A stretch of DNA of 64,000 nucleotides from Phalacrocorax aristotelis (Eukaryota; Chordata; Aves; Suliformes; Phalacrocoracidae), in the NCBI RefSeq assembly GCF_949628215.1, contig NC_134288.1:5394001-5458000 (forward strand), given 5' to 3'. A program made the translations under genes and the position numbers. Positions 1-14,400 of this stretch are shown here, in pieces. Position 1 is the first letter of the stretch, and every line of letters begins with the position of its first letter. The notes beneath the pieces are model-generated. The model was not told the origin of the DNA and did no database searches. It worked only from the letters and a program-made list of their open reading frames with translations.

Positions 1-3000
1 TGGCTTAATTCAAACCTTGATTTACACTAACCCTAGGAATAGACAGGTACATCAGCAGAATTGAATCTAAAATTATTACTGGGTTTTTTCCCCCCTTATC
101 TAGTCTTTTGGGCAGATCCGACACCAATTTTGGCACCTGTTACCTGCTGCACAATTACAGATAACAGGTTTTATTTTTACAGGGCTGCAGATTCTAATTT
201 GATAGCAGAGTTTTTAGACCAGCAGTCTCCCCGGACGGAGCCCCTTGGCAGCACCGTGCCCAGCCACTCACGCCAGCACCGGTGCTGTGACAGCTTTGCA
301 ACCACAGCACGGAAAAAGCAGAGTTTTATGCACCAGACTTTGGGGCAGCTGGAGCTTGAATGCAATGAGGAGGGGAGCAGCGGGAAGGGAGGTGGCTTCG
401 CTCACCTGCAGGGTGGTGGTGAACACTAGCACAATGCGCTGGAGCATCTCCTTGTCCAAAGAAAGATGCTTCTTTGCCCGAAGCACAGCCAGGCGCTGGG
501 CTCTCCCTTCCCCAATAGGCAGACGCGGGCGCTTTCGGCAGCTCCGTGCCCCTGGCCGAACTCAGGACAGGACACAGCGCATTTGCACAGAAGAAAGAAA
601 AAAAAAAATTCACAACTTAAAAGTCGTCACTGTACAACAGTGATTGCAAGATGTCCCTCTGGGCTGGCTGCCTCACTCGAAGCCAAAGCTTTGGGTAAGA
701 TTTCCAAAACCAAACGAAAATCCCAAGGGGAATTAGGAAAAGAAATAGAAATTGCATTCCTACAACATCTGTCTAGTATTTTAAAAAAAATAAAAATAAC
801 TAATACATTTACAAATAAAAACCCCTACATAGTATTAAATTTGCCTTTCAAGAGCGGTTATGTTACTAGGTCACGTATGATCCAGGTGACAGCTTTGATC
901 GCTGCCAGCTATGCACGTACAAGCTGGATGCTGCCTGTGGCAAGGGCAGGTGAGCCTGCGCTTGTCCCCTGGGCAGTTCTGCTGAGTCTTTGCACAGCAG
1001 GGCTTTTAACCCTCTGAAACTTCTCCTTTCTAACATTTTCCACATGGAAGCACTCATTTCATCACTCTGAATTCTCCGTTTTCCACAGCAAACTGTTTTC
1101 CCTGACCTCATACCATAGTTTAATCTATTATTCTGTACTAGCAGACATGACGAATTGCACTTTCCTTGCTGAAGAAATAAGGGGAGAAAACCCTGATGTT
1201 TCCAAAGCATAATTAGTTTCCTGTGCAGCTGCAGCCACCTCTTAATAGGAATGGTCTCCATCTCTCGCAAAATCCAGGAGCTGCTCAGCTAATCCTCAGC
1301 ATGTATCTACCAGGCTAAAATTGTCCTTTTAATTTCCTAAACCTCTAAACCCACAGGTTAGAGTCAAAAAAAGCACATGGGAAATTTTACAAGGTTATCG
1401 CTTAGCAACTGCTCAATAAATACGATAAGCAAAGGCAGGACAGGAGTCACTTTGCTGCTCTGAGTAATACCCAGGGTCAAAGCATTTTTGGGTGAAGCAG
1501 AAGCCCCAGCCATCCACCCTGACCTCGGCACCCCCTTGTCCCCATCGCAGGGTCCAACGCAGGGTCTAAAGCAGCCTTCCCCTTCCTGCACTGAGCTGTG
1601 ATAAAGCCTATGAAACATCGCCAAGGGCTGTCCAGCTCAAATTCAGCCACCAGTGGGAAATTAAACTTTTTTTGGCCCCAACGCAGCACACCCGCAACCC
1701 CAGCGGACGAACAGCCCAGGTAAACCCCGCTGTCCCATGCAGGAAGGCCGGAGAGCAGGGATGGAGCAGCACGCCTGTGCACCCTCTGCGGACCAGACAC
1801 GGCTCATGAAGAGGAGTGTTTAGAAGTGTTGGGGGCCAAGACGCTCCCGGTAGAGCCAACAGCCCTGCTGTAGCACAGGATCACATCGCTGCTCCGGGAG
1901 GAGAACCCCACCAGACACCTCTGTGCACGCCCCAGCCTCGCTGTGCTTCATGGAGACATCAGCCAGAAACAGGTTATGCTCAGACTCAAACCTCCAGATC
2001 ACCGCTAGGCAATTATTCACCATTTCATGCTCTGCAATTCATTTTGCTCTATGCCATCGCACTAGTCACTAAGTACTGTGCGTTAGCAAGGTCAGCGGGG
2101 GCAAGTTTGGGTTGCGCCAGTAATTACACCCCAGGCCTGCGGTTTCCCCTGCCGCAGCTGTGGTGCTCGGCGGTGCCACCCGGGCCAGTGCAGCTGCACA
2201 GACAGAAAGCCTCTTCCTGGGAGCAGGCAAAGCACTCGCTTTACCAGGGCTGATTTCATGGGTGAGCTGGGAACAGGGTGCATCGCTTCAGTTGCCTTTC
2301 TCTTTTATTTCCTTTAGTTATAGGAAATGCCCAAAATAGGAAAAAAATAGTTTATTCACTGGTTGCATCCCTCCACGGCTACATGCAGGGACAACTCTCC
2401 CCACGGTGCCTTGCCAAAAAGCCCCCTATGAGCAACCTGCTGTTTGCACAGCACTTTAGCAGAATTAGCTGTGAAAACAAGATAAAAAGGCTGTGAAATC
2501 CCTCCAGCCAGCAGGAACAAGCCCAGCAGCAGAGGGCCCTTTGAGGGACACGCAGCAGCGCTGCTGGCTGCGGAGCTTCCTGGGCTCAGCACTACTCTGC
2601 CCAATTGCTGCCCACCCAGGCATCACCCAGCTCCATCCAGAAGTAAGCTGGCCAATAAAAGACCCTGGGTGTCCTCACTTTTTTCCCTTACCCCGATATT
2701 TTTGCTTTTTCAGGGCTTTTCCCAGCTGGAAGCAACATCCTGCTTGCAGTCTGGGCACTGCTGTGACCCCAGGAGCTCCACCTCTGCTAATCCCCTCTCA
2801 TCCCTGCTCAAAATCTATCATTTTACCATGTCTGGATTCAAACAAGGGGTCATCTGCTCTGCTGAGCAATGCAAAATACCAGAAGCAAATACAAAGTTTA
2901 AAATAAAGCAGCAACCCAGGGTTTCTGCAGCTTTCCAGAGAGCTGAGCCACAGGATAGGATCCCTCTCCCGCACGGCAGGGGCACCACGGCTCCTGGGAC

Positions 3001-4785
3001 TCTTTTGTTCAAAGCTATATTACATTTCCAGGTTTCTTCTTGTGAATGAGGGTTGTGCATCCTGAGAGGGCTGGGTTAAAGTAGAGGGATCAAAGGGACA
3101 GCTGGGGCACAGCAGGGACACGGAGCCCCCAGCTCAGAGGAGTCTCCAGCAAAACCCCCTCCCAGGCTCTCCAGCTCCAGCCCAGCTGGGCGCAGGGACT
3201 CCACAGCCAGAGGGAAGTTCCCAGTGGGAAGTTCAACCTCTACAAGGTTTTAATGGAAATAAAGTAGAGCATCTGAATTAACAGAAAACAAAGCAAAGGG
3301 GCCTTCTCTCCCCACCTGCAGAGCAACACCTATTCCTGAGCCCCAGGACAGCCAAGCCAGGCCGGTAACATCCACACCAGAAGGAGCTCCATTTTCCAAT
3401 TAAAAGTTAATTGTCTTTTTACTCATTAACCATGCCAGGTCTTGCTCATTTTCCTTGGTATTTTTCTGCCCCTCAATCTTTCTTAATAAGCACTCTGCAA
3501 TGCAGGACACCCAGCACTATTTGGATTTACGGCATCAGAGCAGCAGTTAATACTTCTCAGCCTCATAATCCTTGAATTTAGGGGCAGCTCCCAAGCCTAT
3601 GTGCCGGGCTCACGCACCAATTTATTCTCCGGCAGACCCTGCCTGCTCAGGAGTCCCAGCTCACGTCAGCTCCAGGAAGGAAATGCAATTCTGGGCTTGG
3701 TTTTATAAAGTCACCCAGTGCAGAAATGGCCGAGCGAGCTAAATCCCCAGCAGAGAAGGATGGTTTTATGACGATTTCTCTTAAAATAACAACAGAATGG
3801 AAGCAGCTAAAGCCAGGCGTTCAGACAAGTGGCCCCAGCCATCTTTCCAAAGCAAACATTGCAGCACTGATAAATAGAAATAAAAATTACTTCATGGATT
3901 TACTTTGGCCCTGAGCTTGTACAAACGAAAAATGAGCTGGGCTTCTAAAACTCCCTCATTTCCCAGGCTCCAAGGTTTTATTAACAAGTTTGTCAGTAAG
4001 GATTTTTTTTACTCTTATTTCTAATGTAAGCCACAATCTGAAATGAGATTTATACAGCCCTGCTCTGTGTTTCCACCCTGCAAAGGAACTGGGGGCAGTG
4101 ACCCCGTTAAGAGGCAGAGGGGTGAAGAGACCACCTCCCCACATCTTGTGCTGCCACCCCCAGCCAGAGGCAGGTCTGGCACAACAGCTTTGGTGGCTTG
4201 CAGAGGACAGCACGTCACAGCACAGCCCCGAACACAGCTCATCTGAAGAGCTGTTCATGTGCTGGTCTAACTGGTGAGTTAGACCAACTTCAGTTTTTCC
4301 AGCACCTTTCCAATTGCAAGAGTTAACAACACACTGCTACAATCACCACATTTCATCCTTGGCTATGTCAAAACAGGACACCATACTACTGTTATGGCAC
4401 TGGAACAGCTACGTGGATGCAGCTTTGGCCTCTGAAGGAAGGACAGAAGAGGCTCTGCTACGTCACACGCTGCTGGCACTCTTCCCCAGCCCACCGCTCT
4501 CTGCAGCCTCCATCCACTCCCACAGCTTTGCAGATCCCAGCCACGCTGAGCTCACGCACACTGTGCCACCTTCCCATAAAGTAGCCAAAATAATTTAACA
4601 GCTGATGAAACTACTAAGAGGGGAGGGGGAAACCGTCCCTTCTCCCCCGTGCTGAGAGGCTAACAGGAACTCAGCAACTTGCCAGGAAAGACAAGAAGCC
4701 ACGGGAAAACCAGTGCTTTGCTGCATCTCGCCACCCCCCGAGTGTTGTGAGGCCCCAGGCAGAGTGAGAGTCCAAGTGACAGGGT
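1..4785. other. Intergenic flank downstream of MYBL2, no gene seen
   Basis: No open frame here resembles a known protein, and none has splice sites that chain with a neighbour. The stretch is ordinary single-copy-looking avian DNA with an A/T-rich patch around 770-845 and a short perfect hairpin at 4263-4286. In human, MYBL2 is followed by GTSF1L and TOX2. I looked for the CHHC zinc-finger pattern of GTSF1L and for an HMG box and saw neither. Confidence 0.6.
4263..4286. repeat. Perfect 10-bp inverted repeat with 4-nt loop
   Basis: The arm TGGTCTAACT (4263-4272) is followed by GGTG and then the exact reverse complement AGTTAGACCA (4277-4286). It lies downstream of the MYBL2 polyadenylation sites. 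No function is evident, and a palindrome this size can arise by chance in 64 kb. Confidence 0.6.
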
Positions 4786-4801
4786 GATGTTAGCACCATC
4801 G

Positions 4802-5419
4802 TTTATTTGAAGAGGGAGCACAGCCCTGGGGAGAGGCACCCACTGCTCCCCTCCTGCAGCACAGCAGTACAAGAACAGCCCCGCAGGGAGCAAGGGGCTG
4901 GCTCCCAGCACAGGTCACCCCAAAGCACGTCTCCCACAAGAGCACAACACCCTCCCTCCTCCTAGAGCGAAGGGGAACCACTCCACCTCGCAAGAAAAGC
5001 CAGAAGGGGAGACACAAGACATGCAGGAACCTTCGCAAAAGCCATTCCCAAGGCACCAGAGCAGCCGGCACGATATCCAGTCAGGCTGTGAGGCCAGTCT
5101 CCAGCAGCCACTGCACATGCTACTCCAAGGTGAAATATGGCTGCGTGCTTCTACTTTCGCAGAACCCAGGTCTTGCAGAGAGAGGTCTTGCTGTTAGCTC
5201 TCCAACTCTCCCTTGTTTGGCTTTCCATAGTGAGCCCAAAACTTGCATTCCACACATTAGCCAGCAGTTAGCCCAGTTTATTACAATATAGATCTACCTG
5301 GGAACAGACAGAAAACAAAATCCACCCACACAGACTAAGGCCTGGCAGGGAACTTTTTTTCCCTGTGGTTTCCCCCTCCCCTCATACAAAAAGAAATTAA
5401 AATAAAGCAGAACAATCCT
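4802..5419 (-). terminator. MYBL2: MYBL2 3' UTR with two candidate polyadenylation signals
   Basis: Downstream of the MYBL2 stop codon, minus-strand AATAAA hexamers lie at 5282-5277 and 4807-4802. They predict 3' UTRs of about 155 and about 630 nt. Both are canonical signals. Which one is used cannot be told from the sequence. Confidence 0.6.
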
Positions 5420-8400
5420 TCATGATAAGATTAAGGTCCTTGATGTGTGACTCTGTTTCAACGTGCCCAAAAACTGTCGAGCTTTCTCCTGCATGAAGAG
5501 TTGGTCTCTGGTTCCACCACAGGCCACCGCTTTCCAAGCCCTGGTCATCTAGAGAGGGAAAGAAAGCGTGAGTACACCACAGTTCAGGGAGAGGACAAAC
5601 ACGATGTCGACATACTGTTTTAAAAGACTGAAAAATAAATAAAGCTAACAACTATGTGCTACCTAAGGGAAATAAAACTTCAGACTTAGGAGCACCCAGC
5701 TTGCTACGAGGAGGAACTTGCACACCACCAGTTACTCATCATAGCCGAGAAGGTCGCTTCTAGCAAAGGTGGGTCACATTCAGCAGCTCCACTGGTGAGC
5801 GCTCCATTTCAGGATGGCCCACATGCCCTTTCAGGTCTTTCCCTTACTTGATATGAGACAAAAAACCCAAAGCACAAACCCACTAAGGCTCCTCGTGCTA
5901 AAGAGATCCCAGAGGATGAAAGTACCATACTTAACAGCAATTTGGTGCATGGAGTTTCAGCAGGGCCCTGCAGCACACAGGAAGAGCTGAAAGTCACTGT
6001 GTGCAGAAAGGGTCCCGCCATGAGGTGTTTTTACACTCCAGGAAAACCCCTGCGAATCCTCTGATAAATGCAGCCAAGAAATACACAATGCCCTGAACTG
6101 GAAATACCCGTTTATATGCACTGCAAAGAACCAGAGCTCAAGCTTCAGTGTTTGCTTACAGTGACAACACCCCATGCAGCCACAGTGTGGCTTTGGGGCT
6201 GATCTAGGTTCAGCCCACATCTAGGTGAGCTTCCTTACTAACTAACTGCCACTGTTAGCATCACCAGTCCAGCATAATAAATCCCGAGAGCCCAGCAACA
6301 CCACAGACAGCTCTGCTGTCTCTGGGCAATAGGATTTCACAGCACACCTGTGCTCTGTCACCATGCAAGCTGCCTTACTGTCACCTTCAAGTCACTCCCA
6401 AAGCTTTATTTATATAGACTTATTAGGTCTCAGAGCAATACGACCCTGCCTAGGACAGGAGGAGAAATGGAAGTGTTTAAGGAGGGTTTATTTTGAGAAG
6501 GGGAAGGAATTACTCTAGGTGAGGAGTATTTATTTGTCAGAAAGAACTTTCACAACAGACAGCTCTAATCCAGGGACAGATGCAACCCTCCTTGCTGCAG
6601 TGTTTTGTGAAGACTGAGCCAAGGCTGCTCAGTAAAGACAACACTGTACCTGGGCACTTCCTGGGATCTGAAAATACCCCTCCACTAGCCTCCAGTTGCA
6701 GTTTCACCCCTGGCCAAGGACAGCATGTAGCTCTAATGAGGACAGATACCAGAAAGCTCCCAAGCAAATATCTGCAAAATCATGGTCCAAATCCCCTTCT
6801 CTAAGCCACACTGCCTAACAAAGCAGAGACAACCCCTCTACGGGTGCACTCTGCCTGCAAACATACCAAACGGTGAAGATTTTTAAGGAAAGCACAAGAA
6901 ACCATTTATGCCCCAGAGAGCACTTGTAGGCTACTGTGACTCCCGCACAACCCAGATGTGCTTCACAGTGTGGAGCTGAGGAACAGAGTAGCTGTAACAC
7001 CACCAACCTCAGCACAAGCTACAGAGGTAGTATGCTGTCAGCTGGAGCTCCGTACTGCCACGGGTTCATGTAAACTGCAGGATAAAGCCAGCCTATGCTG
7101 CCTACAGCACAGAGCCTTCATCACAACCTAGAATCACCCTAAAGATCAGAGGTGGGAAGTACCTTTTTGTTTAGCCTTCACAAGGCACTTCAGACTTGCT
7201 ATGCACAGAGAAGCAAAAACTGATGACCCTACTGTTGCCCACTCAAGGAGTGCTTGTTGGAAGAAGCAAAGTTACTTCGCTGCAGGGTCAATCCTCTAAA
7301 TTCCCTGATGGATTGAGTCAGGAAGTAGATTCCCATGGGGAAATCCGGGGCCAAACAAGCAGGCCACAGCTCTGATCAGCCACAGGGCTTTGACCCTCAG
7401 CAGAAGGGCAGGTTTGCAAAGAGACGGGAGAAAGATGTAGTGTGACACTACTGGCTTGGCAACACCAAACCTGACTGCAAAGACAGCCCTGACAGCACAC
7501 GGATGCCTACGCAGGAGTGCGCAGAGCTTTGTCCCCTTGCTCCTCCTCCCAAGGGCTGCACTACCGCCAGCTAGCCTCCTGATGGGAAGGGCAGTGGCTG
7601 CAGGGCTTACAGGTGCTGGTGGTCTGAAATGGCTCGGCATTTTCCTGTAGGACATTTTCTCTGGCTGCACTTGCACGAAGGCTCTGTTGAGCAAACCACT
7701 GTCATTCTTCCTGCTTGAGGAGGATAGGTTCAAGGACCTCGACAGGAAATTCATAGGCTGCAAAGGGGAAAAAAAAGAAAATCAAGTATAAAGAAACAAG
7801 TCATTTTGCCCTAACAGTGATGATACATGGCCTGGCCAAAAGGCCAGCTAACAAATCCAGCCCTTCATCCACGTTCACACGTACTCTTCAAAGGCAGCTG
7901 CAAGTAGCAAAGCTCCCACCACTGCTTTGCAGAGGGTTTCTTTGGAACAGAAACCAGCTCTGCCCCTGCTCTGAGCACAGTACACCCCACCTGGGCTCTT
8001 TTGAAACAGACAGTCTTGGGATGGGCAGGCATATTTTGTGTCATATCTTCATCCACAATATCCAGGGCCAGAGACTTCCGGACCTTCTTGATAGGACTCC
8101 TGCGCAACTGGGGGACATAGGAAAACAAGCATCAGCATGAATCAGCACAGTGAACTGCCATCCTAAGGGCCCAGGGCGTGCACCAAGCCCACACCACCCC
8201 GGGCCACGTTGCACCAGCACCTCAGGAAGAAGGTGTGCAGCAGCCTTCCCCACTACAGGGCACAGCAGCTTCCAGTGCTCTCCCAGCACCAAGAGCCGAT
8301 TTAGAAGAGGAAGCCCCTTTCAGAAGGAAAGGATGTCCACCAGGCAACTGAGGCAATAGACTTTGCATACCACCCTGGGAGCCTCCTGGGAACCCAACTT

Positions 8401-11400
8401 GCCACAGGTGCTCCACGGGTGCCATGAGTCTCTCCTGTAGGTTAGGGACATGGCATCTCCCAGCATACCCTGAGTTCAGCACAATCCAGGACACAGCTGG
8501 CAGTATTTTAAGCAGACTTTAATCTCAGGCACATCTTGCTGATTAGAAGACAGCAGCCACAGGCCAAAAATCTTTTTGGCATCAACAGTAGGATGAACAA
8601 AACCAGCCAAAACACCGCTCAGTAGCACCGGGCAGATCAGCAGCAGGTACTGTATGCAAAATCAGCTCACCCCTTGTTTCCTCTTCTGTTTCTCAGGCTT
8701 CACATCATCCTCTATGATAAGTTCAATGCCAGCTTCACTTCGGAGCACTTCTTTCAAGTCTTCTTCCAGGTGAGGAGTCTGAGGCTGGTGTGAAAAGGCA
8801 GAGAGAGAGCACAAGATAATCCCAATCTGTATTCTGGGCAGACTCACAAGTATTTCGCCCATGGGGTAATGGGGTCAGGGGAGCCCACAAAAGTGGGAAG
8901 ACAAACACAAAAGACTACTTATTTACTTCCCAGCTAGGAAAGATATTACAAGATTTTTGCAAGCGTGACAGATTTACAGGATCTCCAGGCATGAGAAAGA
9001 CTTATCAGCTGAACCCCAAACTTGCTGTCAAGAGACCAGTATGCACAGAAGGCCTGGGATATTAGAAACTGCCATCCCCACACCACCTGCATTAAGAGAA
9101 CCAGTTCCTCAGGGATGCCTAGGTAGATCATTCCCTTGCTTTTCCTCAAGGTCATCAGTAGCCAAGCACTGCAGCCTGATTCAAGGGCAGGTTATGGTGT
9201 TTTTACCTGTTTTATAGAGGAGCTGGAAGTCCTGTGGCTACTTACCATGACATATTCACCATGACAAAGTCCCCTTCATCCCTCCCATCTCAGCCTGGCA
9301 CTACCAAACTGCACTTTGTTATGGAACAGATAACAGTTGGCTCACAGCTCTGCTGCAACCTACTCCGTGTCCCGTTTGCATCCATTTTGTTTCTGCCACC
9401 AGCAAGCAGCAGACCTGCCCAACACTTACCAGAGGTCTAATTGGTCCATACTTCTCCAGGGCATTTTTGAAAGGTGTGGGGGTGTGAGGCGTGTTGTCCA
9501 CCACATACTTCTGGTCTGGTGTGACAAACCTGGTAGCAGAGAGTGGGAAAGACGAAGGATCAGACATGCAGTAACACACAAAGTAACTTCCATCCTTCCA
9601 AGCCCTCTTTACAGAAGCCACCTGCAGTCTCACGTGGCAGTAACAGAGGCCACCTGCCTGGCTGGACTGTTACTGGGGTGTGAGCCGGGAGAACAGGCAT
9701 GGAGGAACTTTTAATGGGGAAAATACCCTTCAGACATGCCAGCTATGCTGCTTCACCCTGCCAGCTACCAAGCACCCTTATCAGAAAGCAGTACAGCACC
9801 CTGACACAGGTAACATGCAGCTCTGCAGGCCAGCTCTACTCTGCAATGCTTCTGCTGGCAGATCTGCTCAGGCCCAGCCTGGGCTTGTGACAGTCACAGC
9901 TGGACTCAAAGTGCTGGGTGCAAATGCACTTTGAGCAGCCAAGCCAGCTCGCCTGGACAGGGGAGCTGCTCTGGACCATGCCAACAAGAGTGGTTTTGCT
10001 ACCACAGCCAGCACCCCCAAATACTATGCTGCTTCAGTTCTCCAGCAAAACACTCCCTGTGCAGATCACCCCTTCTCACCTGCCTGGTACAGTGCCTTGG
10101 GTTGTCATCACCCTCGGGTCAGGCAAAGCAGAGGGTGCAGAGCTAGAGGCATGGATCTGAACAGCTCTTGTTGAGGAAATCAGATCCCCTCCCTGCTGGC
10201 ACAGGGCTCACAGCACAGCAACATTTCCCAAAGACATGCACAGAAGGCAACAGGCCACCGAGCAGCTGAGCACAACAGTGGTTACTTGGCTGCAGCCCCA
10301 GTCAGATGGGACACTTGTTCCCTGCAGCTCAGAGAGGAACTGTTGTTGGAGGGAAAACACTGATTTAAGGAAATCCCCAGCCTGCCCTGCCCCTCTCTCA
10401 GTAGTGCCAGTAAAACTACTGGGGGAGGTGTTTTTGAATTGTACCAGGCTCCTGTGTGGAAAAGGACAGTGCTCAGGTGGGGATGTGGGATAAAGAGGAA
10501 GAAAGGACTTACGCCGAGTTCTTCTGGAGCAGAGGGGTCTTATCCCTGTGCAGAGGGGTGGTGACAATCACCTTCTGACTGCACACAGGCGTGGAGGTCA
10601 GAGACGGGTTCTCCAGTTCTAGTGTGTCCTGTTTGGTCCAAAAGTTTAAGAACTGCACAGCACAGGAAAGAAAGAAAGAGAAGACACTCAGTCTCAAGCA
10701 TCCCAGCATAGTACCACAAGTCATTACTTTTTCCTAAATATTGGGGAAGTAAGGGAAATCCTCCCATATGAGCAGTTCAACTGGGATATGTCCCAGTATA
10801 AACCAAGATGACTCTTACAGGCTCATACAGTCCTGTACAGGGACACACACGTGAAAGTTGCCAGAAGGTGCCTCATACCCATAAAGATTATTCAGTTCCC
10901 ATAAGGGATGAGTCTATGAGCCTATAAGCAGCAACAGGCTGGGAGGGAAGTCTTGGCTGGCACTGGTCCAGATAAGGCCAAGCAGAACAGTGAAAGAGAG
11001 CTAATGCCAGCCCACCAAAGGTCTATTCTGACCTCAGATTGGCCAATGTGAGGGAAGTCCATGTAACAGAAAAGTGTACAAAGTAGCAGATTTTGTATTG
11101 AGCTGTCTTCAGCCTAAATTGTGGGAAAAGGACAAACCATCCCATCTCTGCTAGGATTTTGCTTCATGGCAATGAGGCTACTAAGTGACAACTTCACTCC
11201 CATAAGGAACAAGGCTTGCACCCAACAGCCTATGAGGAGAGAAAAGCTGTGTGTGTTATGGTCACTGATGGCTAAAGCTCAGCCCGAGAGCCAGGACATG
11301 CCATTTGCCTTCTTAGATTCACTCCCGGCCTTCCAGCCTTTCACATTCTGCAGAGCTGTACATTTTAGGGCCTGCTCTGACCTCCCACTTATTGCTGGCC

Positions 11401-14400
11401 TTTGGGTGTCAAACTGTCCTGCAGTGCTTTCCCATGTGTCACCCAGGGCTGCAAGAACAGCAGAAATGAAGGCCTGGAAGGCACAGGTAAACAGCATCTG
11501 AACAGAGCAGCTGTGGAAACTGTGCTGGAGAATGCAACAACGCAGCAGCCTTTATTCTACTGTATAGACAGAACTCCACCACATCAACATACGAGACACC
11601 AGTGGGTTTGAACACCGTAGTGCTCCAAGATGATGTGTGTTGGAAACCATGTGTGCACACGCGTGGACACTGCAGGAGTCATGACAAAGGCTGAAAGATC
11701 CTGAGACCCTTTTGGGAAGATGACAAGCCCAGGAGCATTTTCTTAAGCACAGCAACTTAGAGATCTGCACGAGACGTGTACTGCCGAACCTGCCTGCGTG
11801 ACTTAACTGGAAACGAAAAGGGAAAGCCACGTTTCACTGTTGCCACACTGCTACCCACAGCTGGGGTAGCAATGCTGTGAGGACAGAAGCACCGTGCTCT
11901 CGAGCAATCGTGGGGAGGGCAGGCACATAGATCAGCACAGTGGTGCTCTTTCCTCACACAGGGCATGTGCCCTGCCCATCACACAGGGCAGATGGGCTTC
12001 ACCAACGCAAGCACTCCTGAAGGCAGACATGGGCTGCTGCTCCCACAGGAAGGGCAGCACTGAAGACAAGCCATACCAGAACCCAGCTCTGTGCCTTGTT
12101 TCAGCAGAGACCCACTTTGTGCACTATCACCACCTCATTCAAGGGAGGAAAAACACAAATCTGGCAAAGCTGATGGGAATACATGGCATTAAGGCAAGCA
12201 GATAGAGCACTAACATGCTTATTAGCTCACGACCAAGCCCAAGCAGAGGAGCACAGACTGGGCTCTGCCATTGCTCCGTACCTGAGATGGAGAAAAGGGC
12301 AGTGTCTTGACAGGGGTGCTCTTGGGTGTCATGCTGTTGCAGGAGTCAAGGAAGGAAAGGCTGGTGCTGGTGGCATTCTCTGTGACAGGGGAGAGGGAGA
12401 TCTTCCTCTTCTTCTGCCTCTTCAGCACAGAGGGTGGCGTGCCAAAGCTCACCTCTGCGTGTGGAGAGATGGGGATGAGCTCCCCCTTGCTGCTCTTGCT
12501 CAGGTCAGAGATGGTGTGGCCATCCAGGCGGTACTCAGTCACATTGGGCAGGGATGCCGTTGGCTTGCTGGGGGTTTGCCTCATCGGGCTGTTGCTGCTA
12601 CTGCTGCTGCCGGCAGAGGGTTCCTCAGGCAGGTCAAACTGGGTCAGATCACACCACCCATCTGGATCCTGCACACAAGGGAAACCATCAGAAGCAGCCC
12701 AGGAAGGAAAGCTGAGCAGCCAACTGGTGCAGATGCAGAGATGAACTGGGAGGTGAAATAAGTGGGTGTGAGACTGCACCAGCTTTTGCAAGGAGCCTGG
12801 CTAGAGGAGAGCTCAAGCCCTCCTCCCCTCTGCTGCCAGCACAGCTGAGGACCAGACCAGGGAACTGACCCAGCTGAAAGCTACTGCTCCTGCGTAGGGC
12901 AGATTTTTCTATTTATGCAAGGTTGGTTTCCCAGTTCAGTTCACAGCACAGCTGCACAAACAGCTGCACCCCCACAGAGAGGAGACAAAAAAAGCAGCTG
13001 GGGACAGGGGCTGAATGAAGTGACTGTCACCCAACACCAAACCACAGTCTTGGGTACACCGATACAGCTGGACACAGGGCTCTGTTGTATCGTTCGCTGC
13101 AGGAAGCAGGTTAAAAATAACCAGACCAGTTTAGAGATTGGCTGCTTCGCAGCTCAACCCCACCAATACCCAAAGTACCATACAGGCAGGTGCCTAAGAA
13201 CCCACAGATGAGCCATTAAACCTTGGGCACAGACTCACTATCCTCCTATACTCATGCAAAGTGGATTCTTCACAGATAATCAGCTCATTAGCTCCTCTGG
13301 CAGGCTGGGGGCTGCAGAGACATTTCCCTCTGACAGCAGCAAAGCGCTCTGTTGATTCTAGCCAGCCTCTCACCCCAGCAAGCCTTCACCACACTGGGGA
13401 ACTCAGCCTTGCTTGACCGGCCCAGATTACTAGTTTCAGTGAAGCTACCTCCACTGAAAGCAAATGGTGGCATGATCCCAGTGTGAAGGGGTCTGTCCCG
13501 CATACAAGTGGGCCTGGCCTACTCCCAGTCTGTCCTGTCCTATCCCATCCCATAACAGGAGGGAAAGAAAAGCCCATAAGCATGGGCCTGAACTTTTATA
13601 AAAGGGAGAGCTGGGGACACTCTGGCTGATAAAAAGCAGGGCTTGAGATCAGGTTTGCCAGCGTCTACAGCCTCCCACACCAGCAGAGCCCATGCATGAG
13701 GACACCCACCTAGGGGAATCTTCCAGCCCAGAGCAACATTGGCAGAGCTGGAAAGGCCTAATCCAGCCCTGGAAAAAGAGATGGTGGGAAGCCGCAAGCC
13801 AATGAAAGACCCAGCCCTCCTCAGGATGCCCATGGTGATAAGGAAGGGGACCCAGGATGTTCACTCAAGGGAAAAGGGTGGGGATCGGTCTCCGTACATT
13901 AGCTGGAGGAGCAAGGGTCTGTTACTTACAGATTCAATCATGTCCAGAGCTTCATTGAAGGCTGGCACAGATGTTGGGTACAAATAGTTGGCAGCTTCGA
14001 CAACCCATTTGTACGGTGATGCAGCAAATGAAGAGGCATCCTCAGGTACCACATCATCTGGGGTCCCCTCAGCGTTATGCTCTGCCAGGTCGGCAGCTGG
14101 CAGCTCCGGGGGTAACTCCTGCACACCCGTCACTTCCTCATCACTGACATCCTCTTCCTTTATTTCAGAGATGTCAACTGGCCAGTTCGGCAGGACAGTC
14201 TTTGCACAAACAAAGGAAGTCCAGTCGTTAGTACAAAACAAGACAACATGTCAAGTCCTGGGGACAGTCTGTTTCACATCCCCATCCTTCCTCACTGCTC
14301 TGTCCCATACCATACACTATGTGAGCAGAGGTCCATGTAACGTAATGAGGACAGGACTGTTTAACTGAAGATTTCACTTAACAGTATCCCAGGAGGAAGC

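Noticed and set aside
12183-12761. 192-codon plus-strand frame across 12.2-12.8 kb
   Set aside because: Antisense shadow of MYBL2 exon 8, whose minus-strand frame matches B-Myb and has correct splice sites.
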